Assembly (NCBI GenBank): GCA_947631575.1
Contig: CANRLW010000007.1
Coordinates: 1-64,000, forward strand
Length of the DNA stretch: 64,000 nucleotides
DNA from: an uncultured Clostridia bacterium
GTDB taxonomy: Bacteria > Bacillota > Clostridia > Oscillospirales > Ruminococcaceae
Direction: 5' to 3'
The notes under the pieces were generated by a model. That model saw nothing but the letters and a program-made list of their open reading frames with translations. It had not been told where the DNA came from and did no database searches. The position numbers were made by a program, and so were the translations under genes. Positions 32,516 to 41,549 of this stretch are shown here, one piece after another. Every line of letters begins with the position of its first letter. The stretch's first letter is position 1.

Positions 32516-32521
32516 CCGCAC

Positions 32522-33697
32522 CTATTTCCCAGCATTGTGCGCTGTTTTTGAAAATTCGGCAATATCCCGCCCTTTAAGCACAAGGCCGAGCAATTCGGGG
32601 AGCTTTTGGGGGTTGCAGGCAAAGCAGGGAATACCGAGCTTTGCGAGCTTGTTTGCCACGCTTTCGTCATAAAACGGCGCTCCTCCGTCGGCTACGGCAA
32701 GCAGGGACACGACCGTAACTCCCGACGCTTTCATTTCTTCCATTCGCCTTATAAGCGCGGCGCGGTTTCCTCCCTCGTAAAGGTCGGAAATAAGGAAAAA
32801 CAGCGTCTTTTTCGGGTCGTCTATAAACTGTTCGCAGTACGCCACCGACTTGTCAATGTCAGTGCCGCCGCCGAGTTGAAAACCGTAGAGCAGGTCTACG
32901 GGATCTGAGCATTTGTCCGTGAGGTCTACTACATTTGTATCAAACGCAACAACTCTTGTTTTAAGCGCGTTCATACTCGCTAAAATACAGCTTACGACTG
33001 ATGAAAAAATAACGCTTTCGCCCATAGAGCCGCTCTGGTCGATGTCTAAAATTATCGTCCATTTTTTTGCGGCGGAAGATGCGGCGCGCTCAAAGAAATA
33101 AAAATGCTCGGGAACTATCGTTTTAAGTTGGGGCGAATAGTGCTTTAAATTTCTGCGGATAGTCATTTTATAGTCGAGCGCGGACGCTGACGGTATGGGA
33201 GAGTGTTCGCGCTTATTTACTGCGGCGGTGACTGCTCGCCTTATGTCCTGTTCGAGCAGTTTGTTTATGTCGTCAACTATTTTCTTTATAAACGCTCTTA
33301 CGCTTTCCTTTGAGCGGTCGGGTATCATTTCTTTGAGCGTAAGTATAGCGGACGCAAGGGAAATATCCGGTTCTACATTTTCGAGTATCTCGGGCTCAAA
33401 AATAAGCTGTTTCAGTCCGCAGCGCGTCATTGCGTCATTCTGAATGACCTTTACAATTTCCTTGTCAAAAAGCGTTCTGACGTCGCCGAGCCAGCGGGAG
33501 ATCTGCGGGTTTGAAGGTCCTTTGCCGCCGCTCGTTCCAAAGCCGCCCTGACCGCTCTTGTTGTATATCGAGGCAAGGGCGCTGTCCATAAGCAATTGTT
33601 CTTCTGAGAGAGCGGGCATATCCATTTCTTCAAAGCGATTTTTGCTCTCCTGTCCGAGTATCAGCCGCCAGCGCTGCATTTGTACCGTTTTATCCAT
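32522..33697 (-). CDS. VWA-domain protein of the MoxR/DUF5682 operon
   Basis: A 391-residue protein. The C-terminal half is a von Willebrand A domain with an intact metal site: DIDQSGSMGES, where Asp220, Ser222 and Ser224 form the DxSxS motif, then GGGTDIDKS near 275 and LISDLYEGG near 305. The N-terminal 200 residues are a helical region that resembles CoxE-type proteins. Such proteins work with MoxR AAA+ ATPases as metal-dependent adaptors that bring substrates to the ring. It is the last gene of the five-gene operon, 15 bases after DUF5682. Confidence 0.85.
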   Translation of the reverse strand: MDKTVQMQRWRLILGQESKNRFEEMDMPALSEEQLLMDSALASIYNKSGQGGFGTSGGKGPSNPQISRWLGDVRTLFDKEIVKVIQNDAMTRCGLKQLIFEPEILENVEPDISLASAILTLKEMIPDRSKESVRAFIKKIVDDINKLLEQDIRRAVTAAVNKREHSPIPSASALDYKMTIRRNLKHYSPQLKTIVPEHFYFFERAASSAAKKWTIILDIDQSGSMGESVIFSSVVSCILASMNALKTRVVAFDTNVVDLTDKCSDPVDLLYGFQLGGGTDIDKSVAYCEQFIDDPKKTLFFLISDLYEGGNRAALIRRMEEMKASGVTVVSLLAVADGGAPFYDESVANKLAKLGIPCFACNPQKLPELLGLVLKGRDIAEFSKTAHNAGK

Positions 33698-33712
33698 ATG
33701 TTCACCTGTAAA

Positions 33713-36022
33713 TTACAAATCAAAATCAAAACCCGAAAGGTCGTCTATAACTTGCTGTGCAGCCGCGTCAAGAGGCGCATTCAGCGTTTCGCTCACTTCT
33801 TCGCCGTTCAGTCCCCAGATCTCTCCGAGATTTTCGGCTATTGCGTCCTTTTCTCCCGAAGAAAAATCCGCGAACGCTCTGCGTAAAAACACAAGCGCGC
33901 GTTTAAATTCCTCGTCGTCAAGCTCTTTAAGATAATCGTCCAGACTTTCCCAAAGCGACAGCCTCGCAATAAGTCCGTTTCGGTTTTTCATAGCCAGCCC
34001 CTCAAACCAGCCCGCGCCGAGGTCTGCGGGAACGCCTTTTGACAGCCTGCGGGAAACTTCCGTTTTCAGCTCGTCGTTCGTCATCTTGTTGCGTTCGAGG
34101 AGAATTGCCGAGCAAAGCCCCGAAAGCACGGTATTAAGGTCGTCGCGGAAAGATACCTCCGAAAGCGCTTTTGTCCATTTTTCCGTTTCAAGAAAACCCT
34201 GCGCGAGTTCCACGGAGTTTATCATATTTATCGCGTTTGCCGTTTCCTTTGCCGCGTCGTCGTCACAAATGCAGGAAGAACTCATGATAAGGCAGGCGCG
34301 GTAATAAAGCTGCTTTAATATTGGCTCTACCGCCGAACAGTCGGCTTTTCGTATGTCGCCGTAGCTTATGACGTTTGAAAGGCTGAACATGGTCTTTGCT
34401 ATTTCATAAAACGGGATATTGTCCGCCGCCGCGGCTTGTAGCGCGTTTACCGCATAGCTTGCCGCATTTGGCATTCCACAGCAGAACGCGTCTTCTACAG
34501 CCTTTGCGATAACGGAAATTTCTCCCGTGTTTTCTACGGTTTCTTTTATCTGATACGCCGCCGCAAGCTCTACAGTGTCGCCTTTGAGCGCGCTTTCAAC
34601 AAGAACTATCTCACATTCGGTAGTCCATTGTATCTGCCAAGTTTCAGCCCATGTGGCGTTGTCCTGTTTTGACGGGATAAGCTGCGCAAAGTTAATTCCC
34701 AAAACGCGCAGCTTGTGGAAAAAATACGAGCGGTTGAGGTTGAGAAACGCCGACTTTTCCGAGCTTGCTCTTAAATTCTCGCGCAAGTCAAGTTTCAGCT
34801 CCTGCGCTGTCACAGAGCGGTATTTTTCGAGCTTTAGTTCTTTGAGCAGGCGGTAAAAGTCGTCCTGAATGCTCGTTCTTGAAACGCCCTCGGGTATCTC
34901 TCCCAGGTGCGTTCCTATCTCGGTATCGGCGACCGCCGTGCTTATCGCGGCAAAACTTCCTTCTCCTATACAAGTAGTCGCCGCGTCGCGTAAATCCGAA
35001 AGCGTCGGGATATTTCCCCCGTGCATTTTTGCAAGCGCTCCCGCAAGCCTTAAACCCTCAATGACCTGCGCCGAGGACGCGGCGTTTCCGCTTTCGCGCA
35101 TTTCCTCCGCGATCTTTGAAAGATAGGCGTTCGCCGCATAAAAACGGTCGTTTTGGCAAAGACCGTTCCATATAAGCTCATAATAAGCCGGGGCTTTGTT
35201 TCCCGCTCCGTATCCAGAACGCGTCGAGAGCCTGTAATATGAATAGGGCATAAGCGTATGCAGCGACGGGAGTTTTGGAAACGCTGGTATTTCTTCATCT
35301 GTTTCCCACGTTTTCAGCCCTTCGACATGATACGCGCCCGTTACTACAACTATCTTTTCGGGAGAAATACCGCTCTTTACCGCGTTTCTTATGACACTTC
35401 GCATACAGCTTTCGCGCAGGGCTGTTTCCTTTTCGTCAAACCCGTTCTTTTCGGACAATTCGCGTATATTTGCGCCGAAAAGGTTCGCGCCCAAGTGATA
35501 AGCCGCCGCATTTTCACAGTGTTCGAGCGTCCGCTCCCAGAACGTTTCGTGCGAACCGTCCTCGCTTTTTTCCGAGAGGAGCTCATAAACATCGGGCTTT
35601 TGGTCGGGTATTGTTTCGGCGTCCTGCCCGTCTTGCTCCTTGTCGTCTTGTTCATCGTTTTCGTCAGCGTCGCTCTCGGATTTTCTTATCCTTTCATCTG
35701 AAAGCGCAAGAAAAGTTTCGGACGGTAGGTCCATAAACTTCAGCTTTACATTATTTTCATCGCACCATTTTATAGCCTGATATTCGGGGGAATATTCCGC
35801 AAAGGGATAGAGTATCGTCCTTATGGGAACGCTCTGCGTATAAGCGAGAATTGCAAACGGCGGCTTTGTTTCACTTCGCACAATGTCCGAAACGGTATCT
35901 TCAAAATCCATAGGCGTTTCGATTATGACAAGCTCCGGTTTTGTTTCACAGAGAAATTCCCGCAGGAAAAACGCTCCGGCAGGGGAGAGGTGGCGTATGC
36001 CGAAAAAGTTTACGCCGCTCAT
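33713..36022 (-). CDS. DUF5682 protein
   Basis: A 769-residue protein. The start MSGVNFFGIRHLSPAGAFFL, then ELVIIETPMDFEDTV, is the DUF5682 hallmark. VVTGAYHVEGL near residue 230 resembles the final His-containing strand of the TraB/ChaN-type metal hydrolase fold, so the first 250 residues may be an enzyme. A very acidic Asp/Glu/Gln linker lies near 118-145. The remaining 500 residues are helical with repeat-like character. DUF5682 occurs almost only beside MoxR and VWA genes; its activity is unknown. Its ATG overlaps the MoxR stop (ATGA), so the two are coupled. Confidence 0.85.
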   Translation of the reverse strand: MSGVNFFGIRHLSPAGAFFLREFLCETKPELVIIETPMDFEDTVSDIVRSETKPPFAILAYTQSVPIRTILYPFAEYSPEYQAIKWCDENNVKLKFMDLPSETFLALSDERIRKSESDADENDEQDDKEQDGQDAETIPDQKPDVYELLSEKSEDGSHETFWERTLEHCENAAAYHLGANLFGANIRELSEKNGFDEKETALRESCMRSVIRNAVKSGISPEKIVVVTGAYHVEGLKTWETDEEIPAFPKLPSLHTLMPYSYYRLSTRSGYGAGNKAPAYYELIWNGLCQNDRFYAANAYLSKIAEEMRESGNAASSAQVIEGLRLAGALAKMHGGNIPTLSDLRDAATTCIGEGSFAAISTAVADTEIGTHLGEIPEGVSRTSIQDDFYRLLKELKLEKYRSVTAQELKLDLRENLRASSEKSAFLNLNRSYFFHKLRVLGINFAQLIPSKQDNATWAETWQIQWTTECEIVLVESALKGDTVELAAAYQIKETVENTGEISVIAKAVEDAFCCGMPNAASYAVNALQAAAADNIPFYEIAKTMFSLSNVISYGDIRKADCSAVEPILKQLYYRACLIMSSSCICDDDAAKETANAINMINSVELAQGFLETEKWTKALSEVSFRDDLNTVLSGLCSAILLERNKMTNDELKTEVSRRLSKGVPADLGAGWFEGLAMKNRNGLIARLSLWESLDDYLKELDDEEFKRALVFLRRAFADFSSGEKDAIAENLGEIWGLNGEEVSETLNAPLDAAAQQVIDDLSGFDFDL

Positions 36023-37101
36023 TCGTTAAGCTCCCTGCAAGCTCTGTAAAGCCCGCTCCATTCCGAGCCGCGCTTTTTCATGATGTTTTCGAGATATTCC
36101 TTCCATGCAACGGTGTCCTTGTCGTCCTTTACTACCGCGCCTTGTAGCCCTGCGGCTATATCGTCATCGGATATGTCGCCGTTTCCGAAACTGCCCGCAA
36201 GCGCCATGCTGTTACACAAAAGCGAAATTGCCTCGGCAGTAGAAAGCACTCCCGCGGGCGCTTTTATTTTCTGCTTTTTGTCAAGAGTTTCGCCGCCGCG
36301 CAGTTCGCGGAAAATGGTGCAGATCTTTTCTATTACTTTGTCTTTCGGGAGTGCGGCATTGAGGTCAAGACTTCCCGAAAGCTGTTCTACGCGCGTTTTT
36401 ACAATGTGCATTTCTTCTTCAAGAGTTTCGGGCGCGGGCAGGACTACGATATTGAAACGCCTTTTAAGCGCCGCTGACATATCGTTTACGCCCTTGTCGC
36501 GGGTGTTCGCGGTGGCGATTATCGAAAATCCCTTTTTCGCGGGAACTTCAAGCGATAATTCGGGAACGCTTATCCGCTTTTCCGAAAGCAGGGAAATCAG
36601 CGTGTCCTGAACTTCGGACGCGCACCTTGAAATTTCTTCTACACGCGCAATAGCTCCTTCCTCCATTGCCGTAAAGACAGGGCTTTTGAGCATTGCCTGT
36701 TCAGAAGGTCCGTTCGCTATAAGCATGGCGTAGTTCCACGAATAGCGAATTTGCTCCTCGGTCGTGCCAGCAGTTCCTTGTATAACGCGGGAGGAGTTGC
36801 CGTTTATCGCCGCAGTCAGATGCTCGGAGAGCCAGCTTTTCGCCGTTCCGGGTTCGCCTATAAGCAATAACGCGCGGTCGGTGACGAGTGTTGCTATTGC
36901 AATTTCAACTAAACGCTCGTGTCCGATATATTTCGGCGTAATGACGGTTTTCCCGACTTTACCTCCGCAGATGTAGGTTTTAACAGACCTCGGCGACATT
37001 CTCCAGCCTTCGGGAATGGGGTCGGTCTCCGCTTTTATAAGCGCGTTTAATTCATCTTCAAAAAGCTGTTCGGCGGGAAGTCTTAAAATTGAATTGTCCA
37101 T
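36019..37101 (-). CDS. MoxR-family AAA+ ATPase
   Basis: A 360-residue AAA+ protein. Walker A is GEPGTAKS at 82-89. A Walker B-like acidic segment (GAIARVEEISRC) lies near 155, sensor 1 is IIATANTRDKGVND near 192, and the arginine finger is in LKRRFNIVVLP near 212. A helical lid follows. MoxR ATPases act as chaperones that mature or remodel partner proteins and nearly always sit next to a VWA gene. Here the operon also has DUF5682, a SWIM protein and a helical-repeat protein, a more elaborate version. AAAGGAG precedes the ATG. Confidence 0.92.
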   Translation of the reverse strand: MDNSILRLPAEQLFEDELNALIKAETDPIPEGWRMSPRSVKTYICGGKVGKTVITPKYIGHERLVEIAIATLVTDRALLLIGEPGTAKSWLSEHLTAAINGNSSRVIQGTAGTTEEQIRYSWNYAMLIANGPSEQAMLKSPVFTAMEEGAIARVEEISRCASEVQDTLISLLSEKRISVPELSLEVPAKKGFSIIATANTRDKGVNDMSAALKRRFNIVVLPAPETLEEEMHIVKTRVEQLSGSLDLNAALPKDKVIEKICTIFRELRGGETLDKKQKIKAPAGVLSTAEAISLLCNSMALAGSFGNGDISDDDIAAGLQGAVVKDDKDTVAWKEYLENIMKKRGSEWSGLYRACRELNE

Positions 37102-37127
37102 AAATTACTCCTTTAAATTTAAGTCTG

Positions 37128-38978
37128 TTAATGTTGAGGCGCCCAGTAATGATATATATCTTCCCTTAGATCCTCTAAATCAAGGTTCAGCGTTATGTTG
37201 TTAGCTTTGGCATAGTTTTCGAGATCGTCAATTTCCTTGCAAAGGTATTCATAATCGCTCGGCACCCACCGCAGGAATTTAAGCGCGTCTCTATATTTGT
37301 CCTTAAACTTCATGTGGTTTTCCTTGAAATATTCAAATACAAGCCCCTCGATATTTGTATAGCCCATGCCTTTCAGAATTAAAAGATAGTTTAAAGAGTC
37401 CTCGCTGTAAACTACCCGCTTGAAGAAATACTGTTTTAATTTCTTGCGCATTTCTTCGTCATTCTTGTCGTATAACTCGCTCGCAAAATATTCCGGCATA
37501 TACCAGTCGCAGCTTAAAAACATATCGAACCATTTTTCCTTTACGGGCTGACGAATGGGAACGGTATAGGTTTCGTACACTTCCGCAGCGGCTGTATGGC
37601 TGTCATACACCTTATACTGAATGTAATACTTTCCGTCAATGCACGTTATGTACTTAACGCAGGACATCGCGGGCGAGTAGAATACGCTCTTGTTGCTTTG
37701 AGTCTGAGCGCGTTCCTTTGCCTCGAGAATTTTCTTTTTGAAATAGTCGGTGCAGTCGTCTGTGCCCAGAATGTGCGCGAAAAATGCACTTTCTTCAAAC
37801 TGTACGGGATATTTCTTCTCAAACTCCAGAGCGAGGGCGCACATATCGGGGTCGCCCGTCGTAGCGACAGTTACCGCAAGTGCGTTGTTTATAAGCTCTC
37901 TTATGCGGGAGCGGAGAACTTTTTTATCCTCGTCGACAGGGGCGGCGGCTTTTCTGAAAAATTCAACAACGTCCTTTCCAAGCTTTCCTTGAAATGCAAA
38001 ATAATCAATGTCCACAAGACCCAAGCCGTTCATCTTGTACTTTCCGCCGTCGTTGTTGTCGAAAAGCCTGTTGCCTATTTTCGCGGCTAACTTGCTTGCC
38101 CACGGGGTTCGGTTGAACGTCAGGTATGCAAGGGTTTCCTGCGGTTTTTTCTTCTCCATTTCTTCAAAGAATTCTTTTGCCTTGTCGCAGTCAAGGCTTG
38201 CAAGCGTGTGGAAAGCCTGTTCTTTTATCGCGCCTTTTTCGGTTTGTGTAAGTTCAATAAGCTTGTCGGCGTTGCTCGCGTCATGTCTTAATGCGCGGAT
38301 AAGGAGCTTTTTCGCGCCTTTTTCCGTAAGCGGCAGGTATTCAAGATAGAAGTCGTTTTCATCTGCGCCGCCAAGCTCGTCAATAAGCAATATACGGTTT
38401 ATCGTTCCTTTTTTGCCTTTCGGGTCGAAACCGTGCTTTAAAAGCGGGAGCATTGTCTTTCCCATACCCTTTACGGTCCTGAACGCCAGAACCGACTGTT
38501 CGCTGTAAGACGCGCCCAGACATTCGACTAGCGCGGGCTTTACACGATAATCCTCGAACAATTCGGGTTCATTCTGCAAAGCGTCCGTAATTATTTTATA
38601 GTTACCGTTTCCCGAACCACTAAGCGCGTTTATAAGCTTTGACAGGCTCGAATACGGCGCGTTTGTTATCTTTGAGGGAACTTCAAAAACGGGAAGTTTT
38701 TCAGCCTCTCCCTCAACGTCTACTTTCGCTAGCGTCGTCATTACCGAATCAGTCAGCGACAGCGCGTCAAGCAGCGTTCCCGCAGGGTCAATACAATTTT
38801 CCGAAACAAGTGAGCTCGAAAGCTCGTAAATTTTCCCGAAAACGGGAGAAGAGTCTTTAAGCGGCGCAAATGCGCTTACCGCCCTTTTAAGTCTGAAATT
38901 CTCCGAAAGCAGAGATGAGCCCGAAATTGCCGCAGAGCGAAGTTGTGCGCGAATCTCCGAAATAGCTGTTATATCCAT
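37128..38978 (-). CDS. Helical-repeat protein of the MoxR/DUF5682 operon, unknown
   Basis: A 616-residue soluble protein. The middle part (about 120-340) reads as tandem helix pairs like HEAT repeats (KELIELTQ-type units such as LIRALRHDASNADKLIELTQ and QAFHTLASLDCDKAKEFFEE). The C-terminal third has aromatic-rich stretches (YITCIDGKYYIQYKVYDSHT), then PIRQPVKEKWFDMFLSCDWY and a final helical part. No catalytic motif is visible. It probably serves as a scaffold or adaptor for the AAA+ machine. It lies 12 bases after the SWIM gene and 26 bases before moxR on the same strand, with GGAGG ahead of its ATG. Confidence 0.65.
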   Translation of the reverse strand: MDITAISEIRAQLRSAAISGSSLLSENFRLKRAVSAFAPLKDSSPVFGKIYELSSSLVSENCIDPAGTLLDALSLTDSVMTTLAKVDVEGEAEKLPVFEVPSKITNAPYSSLSKLINALSGSGNGNYKIITDALQNEPELFEDYRVKPALVECLGASYSEQSVLAFRTVKGMGKTMLPLLKHGFDPKGKKGTINRILLIDELGGADENDFYLEYLPLTEKGAKKLLIRALRHDASNADKLIELTQTEKGAIKEQAFHTLASLDCDKAKEFFEEMEKKKPQETLAYLTFNRTPWASKLAAKIGNRLFDNNDGGKYKMNGLGLVDIDYFAFQGKLGKDVVEFFRKAAAPVDEDKKVLRSRIRELINNALAVTVATTGDPDMCALALEFEKKYPVQFEESAFFAHILGTDDCTDYFKKKILEAKERAQTQSNKSVFYSPAMSCVKYITCIDGKYYIQYKVYDSHTAAAEVYETYTVPIRQPVKEKWFDMFLSCDWYMPEYFASELYDKNDEEMRKKLKQYFFKRVVYSEDSLNYLLILKGMGYTNIEGLVFEYFKENHMKFKDKYRDALKFLRWVPSDYEYLCKEIDDLENYAKANNITLNLDLEDLREDIYHYWAPQH

Positions 38979-38990
38979 AAATTACCTCCG

Positions 38991-40454
38991 TCAATAAAGC
39001 AGTCTTACTACAGCATTTTCGCTGTCGGGAATAATGCACATCGGCTGTGCGCAAATTCTGTTTTCGGCTGAGTCATAGTGAAATCCGCAAAGCATAACGC
39101 CGCTTTCAAGAAGTTTTTTGTCGGGGAGCATTTTCAGGCGATCCGTCATTGTTTCGTATTCGTCATAGTCCTTTAGCTCTACCGTGTCGCCGTCTTTTGA
39201 TCTTAGAACAGTTTTTTCACCGATCTTATCTACTTCCGAAAAAGCTATCAGCTTATAGATAACGGGGCTTGACATTGCGTTCTGCAAAAAGTTTTTAATG
39301 CTTTTAATTTCCGCTTTAACAGAGCTTGCGGCATACGAGCGCAGTTTGTTGAAATCATCGTCCGTAAGCTCCGAAAAACTTGCATTGTCCCACCGTGCCC
39401 TGACATTTCCCTCTCCGGGATAAACTGCCATAACCGGGATATCCGCCACGCCAAAAACGGAATCGTCCGCTTTTATGTGCTTAAGCGATTTAAGCGGTCT
39501 GAAGTTCTTTGTGAGATAGATATTTCCGCTGTTAAGCTCTATCCATGCGCCTGTTTCTATATATTCCTTTCTTGCGTCGTCAAAAGTTACCCAGAAAGAA
39601 AGCTGTATCATTCGCGCGTTTTTCACGCATTTGCCTATTGTTTCAAGCTCGGTCAGTTTCCAGTTTCCGCCGAGTTCTTCATAAAGCGCCGTATCGTCAA
39701 GCGCGGGATCGTCGTTTTCGATTTTTTCGGTTATGTACTTTCTTGACTTCTTGATAAGTGAATTTAACTTTTCGAGAGTGTCAATTGCCGCGTCATAATG
39801 GCTTTCAAGATTGTCTTTCTGATACTCGGTTATCTCGATAATAAGTCTGTTGAACAGGCGCTGAATGCCGATAAGATAATAGTCGCCGAACTGTTTGGAT
39901 AATTCCTGATAGTTTGACAACGACGCGCCGCCCATTGTTCCCAAGCCCGCCGAGATAAGCTCCTTTATTGCCTTTTCGCAAAGCTCAAGACCCTCAAGCT
40001 GTTTTTTGAACTTTTTCTTTTTTGCGGAGCTTGCCGTTTTCTTTGCGGCAGCTTTTTTCTTTTCGGTTTGTTCAGACTCTGCCGGTTCGGCGTTTTCTGC
40101 TTTAGCTGCTTTTGCCGCAAGTTTCGCGCGCTTTGATAGAATATCCTCGGGTATCTCGCAGACGCTGAATTCCTTGTCCGTCATCATCTCATACATAAGC
40201 GCAAGCGAATGTTTACAGGGAAACTGCCTGCTCGGACAAGAACAGCGGAAAACCGGGTGGTTTTCGTCTATATAGTCTGCGGAAGTGACATAAGGGTTTT
40301 TCCCGCTGCCCTTACATTCGCCCATAAAGAACGTTCCGTCCTCCGAGCAAAAGCGGTTTATAAAGCCGCCGCCCGACGAGATCTTTTTCCCGTTTGCCGC
40401 CGCGGCACTATTCGGCGCAAGCGACAGAATAAGCTGTTCGGTGATATTCTTCAT
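38991..40454 (-). CDS. SWIM zinc-finger protein, first gene of the MoxR/DUF5682 operon
   Basis: A 487-residue protein. The SWIM finger is FRCSCPSRQFPCKH at residues 70-82, with Cys71, Cys73, Cys80 and His82 as ligands. Before it lies a short beta region (GGGFINRFCSEDGTFFMGEC). A Lys/Ala/Glu-rich linker follows (about 105-150), then 330 residues of mixed helix and strand. SWIM domains bind DNA or proteins and are a regular member of MoxR-VWA-DUF5682 gene clusters. The second ATG at 40454 is preferred, since AAGGAG is then eight bases away. A promoter lies 46 bases upstream. Confidence 0.85.
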   Translation of the reverse strand: MKNITEQLILSLAPNSAAAANGKKISSGGGFINRFCSEDGTFFMGECKGSGKNPYVTSADYIDENHPVFRCSCPSRQFPCKHSLALMYEMMTDKEFSVCEIPEDILSKRAKLAAKAAKAENAEPAESEQTEKKKAAAKKTASSAKKKKFKKQLEGLELCEKAIKELISAGLGTMGGASLSNYQELSKQFGDYYLIGIQRLFNRLIIEITEYQKDNLESHYDAAIDTLEKLNSLIKKSRKYITEKIENDDPALDDTALYEELGGNWKLTELETIGKCVKNARMIQLSFWVTFDDARKEYIETGAWIELNSGNIYLTKNFRPLKSLKHIKADDSVFGVADIPVMAVYPGEGNVRARWDNASFSELTDDDFNKLRSYAASSVKAEIKSIKNFLQNAMSSPVIYKLIAFSEVDKIGEKTVLRSKDGDTVELKDYDEYETMTDRLKMLPDKKLLESGVMLCGFHYDSAENRICAQPMCIIPDSENAVVRLLY

Positions 40455-40499
40455 TATCATAACTCCTTTTTTAAATTTTCAAAAATTACCTTAATATAC

Positions 40500-40528
40500 A
40501 TTATAACATAAGAGTGAGTAAAAGTCTA
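40500..40528 (-). promoter_or_regulatory. Promoter of the SWIM-MoxR-DUF5682-VWA operon
   Basis: On the minus strand TAGACT (40528-40523) and TATAAT (40505-40500) are separated by 17 bases. It is the only strong promoter-like signal ahead of the five genes. Confidence 0.55.
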
Positions 40529-40607
40529 TATGAAATTAAAAAAAGCTTTCACGCTCTAAGGTGGTTTTATTTTTGAGATTGTTTCTCGCTCGAAACCTCT
40601 CTTAAGA

Positions 40608-40754
40608 TTGCCGTTTTAAAAACCATGTTTTTAAAACGGCAATGCGGGGAAAACTCTTGTTTTCCCCGCACCCTTTAGCGCTAATTTGCGATATTTCGCG
40701 GTTTCACCGCGACCAAAGGGGAAAAATTTTTTGAAAAAAATTTTTCCCCTTTGG
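40608..40754. repeat. Cluster of four perfect hairpins in 147 bases
   Basis: The first stem is 15 bp (TTGCCGTTTTAAAAA, 40608 with 40642). The second is 11 bp (TGCGGGGAAAA, 40643 with 40670). The third is 5 bp (CGCGG, 40697 with 40711). The fourth is about 20 bp (CCAAAGGGGAAAAATTTTTT, 40713 with 40754). They lie between hsp20 and the MoxR operon. The last may terminate hsp20 transcripts, but four in a row look like an interspersed repeat element. Confidence 0.7.
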
Positions 40755-40858
40755 AATCCCTTTTCAAAAAACTTTCGTGCGCCGCCCGTTATGTGGCTTA
40801 GAAAGATAGGCACTTTGTCGCTCAAAACATATTCTAGTCTTTAGCAACCAGATGGTCG

Positions 40859-41308
40859 TCATTCAATTTCGAGGTGTTTAGATTCCGGAGCTTTCTCCTG
40901 CTTTTTCGGCAGATCAAGCGTCAATACGCCGTTATCGTATTTTGCCTTGATACCGTCAGTCTCAATCCCCGAAATATCAAACTGCCTGCTGTACTTTCCG
41001 TATGACCTCTCAATACGGACGTATTTGTCCTTCTTCTCTTTCTGCTCATGCTCCGAATGGCGCTCGGCGTTTATAGTCAGCGTGTTGTCGGTGATGTCAA
41101 GATGAATGTCCTTCTTTTCAAATCCCGGCAGATCCGCCTCAAGCACGAAATGATCGCCCTCGTCGGTAATATCCGTCTTAAATTCCGCAATATCGCCGCT
41201 GCGGAAAAACGGTGAGTCTCCGAAGAACTTTCTTTCAAATTCTTCCATTTCATTGAACGGGTTGTACAAAGCATCGCTCATTCTGCGATAAGGTCTAAGA
41301 TCAAACAT
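40859..41308 (-). CDS. Hsp20/alpha-crystallin small heat-shock protein
   Basis: A 149-residue chaperone that holds unfolded proteins under stress. The alpha-crystallin domain covers about 42-135: FKTDITDEGDHFVLEADLPG, then DIHLDITDNTLTINAERHSE and the closing GVLTLDLPKK. The family's C-terminal anchor appears as HLEIE. The start has CAGGAGG ahead of the ATG. Expression is under heat-shock control, shown by a perfect CIRCE operator at 41466-41492 downstream of a good promoter. The 157-base leader also holds a palindrome. Confidence 0.95.
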   Translation of the reverse strand: MFDLRPYRRMSDALYNPFNEMEEFERKFFGDSPFFRSGDIAEFKTDITDEGDHFVLEADLPGFEKKDIHLDITDNTLTINAERHSEHEQKEKKDKYVRIERSYGKYSRQFDISGIETDGIKAKYDNGVLTLDLPKKQEKAPESKHLEIE

Positions 41309-41428
41309 AAAACATACCTCCTGAAAATATATTCTTGACTGTAGTATTATTTGCCGTTGTCCTCTTTAAATTCATCGGAATCAGTCCTTTCTTTTTTCTT
41401 TCTGAATATATTCTAAGTCCCGTTTGTT

Positions 41429-41447
41429 AAAACTGTGTCACAGTTTT
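41429..41447. promoter_or_regulatory. 19-bp palindrome in the hsp20 leader
   Basis: AAAACTGTG and CACAGTTTT flank a single T. The dyad lies between CIRCE and the hsp20 start, so it could be a second operator or an RNA hairpin. It does not match the CtsR consensus. Confidence 0.5.
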
Positions 41448-41465
41448 GTGAAAATAAGATGAAAA

Positions 41466-41492
41466 TTAGCACTCTCACTTTGAGAGTGCTAA
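41466..41492. promoter_or_regulatory. CIRCE operator (HrcA site)
   Basis: TTAGCACTC, a 9-base spacer, and GAGTGCTAA: the exact CIRCE consensus. It lies 16 bases past the -10 of the hsp20 promoter, over the expected transcription start. Confidence 0.95.
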
Positions 41493-41508
41493 AAAGTTAT
41501 ATTTACAA

Positions 41509-41537
41509 ATTATTTTGAACAACATTTCACTTGTCAA
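41509..41537 (-). promoter_or_regulatory. hsp20 promoter
   Basis: On the minus strand TTGACA (41537-41532) and AATAAT (41514-41509) are 17 bases apart, directly upstream of CIRCE. Confidence 0.7.
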
Positions 41538-41549
41538 TTTTCTGCTTTG

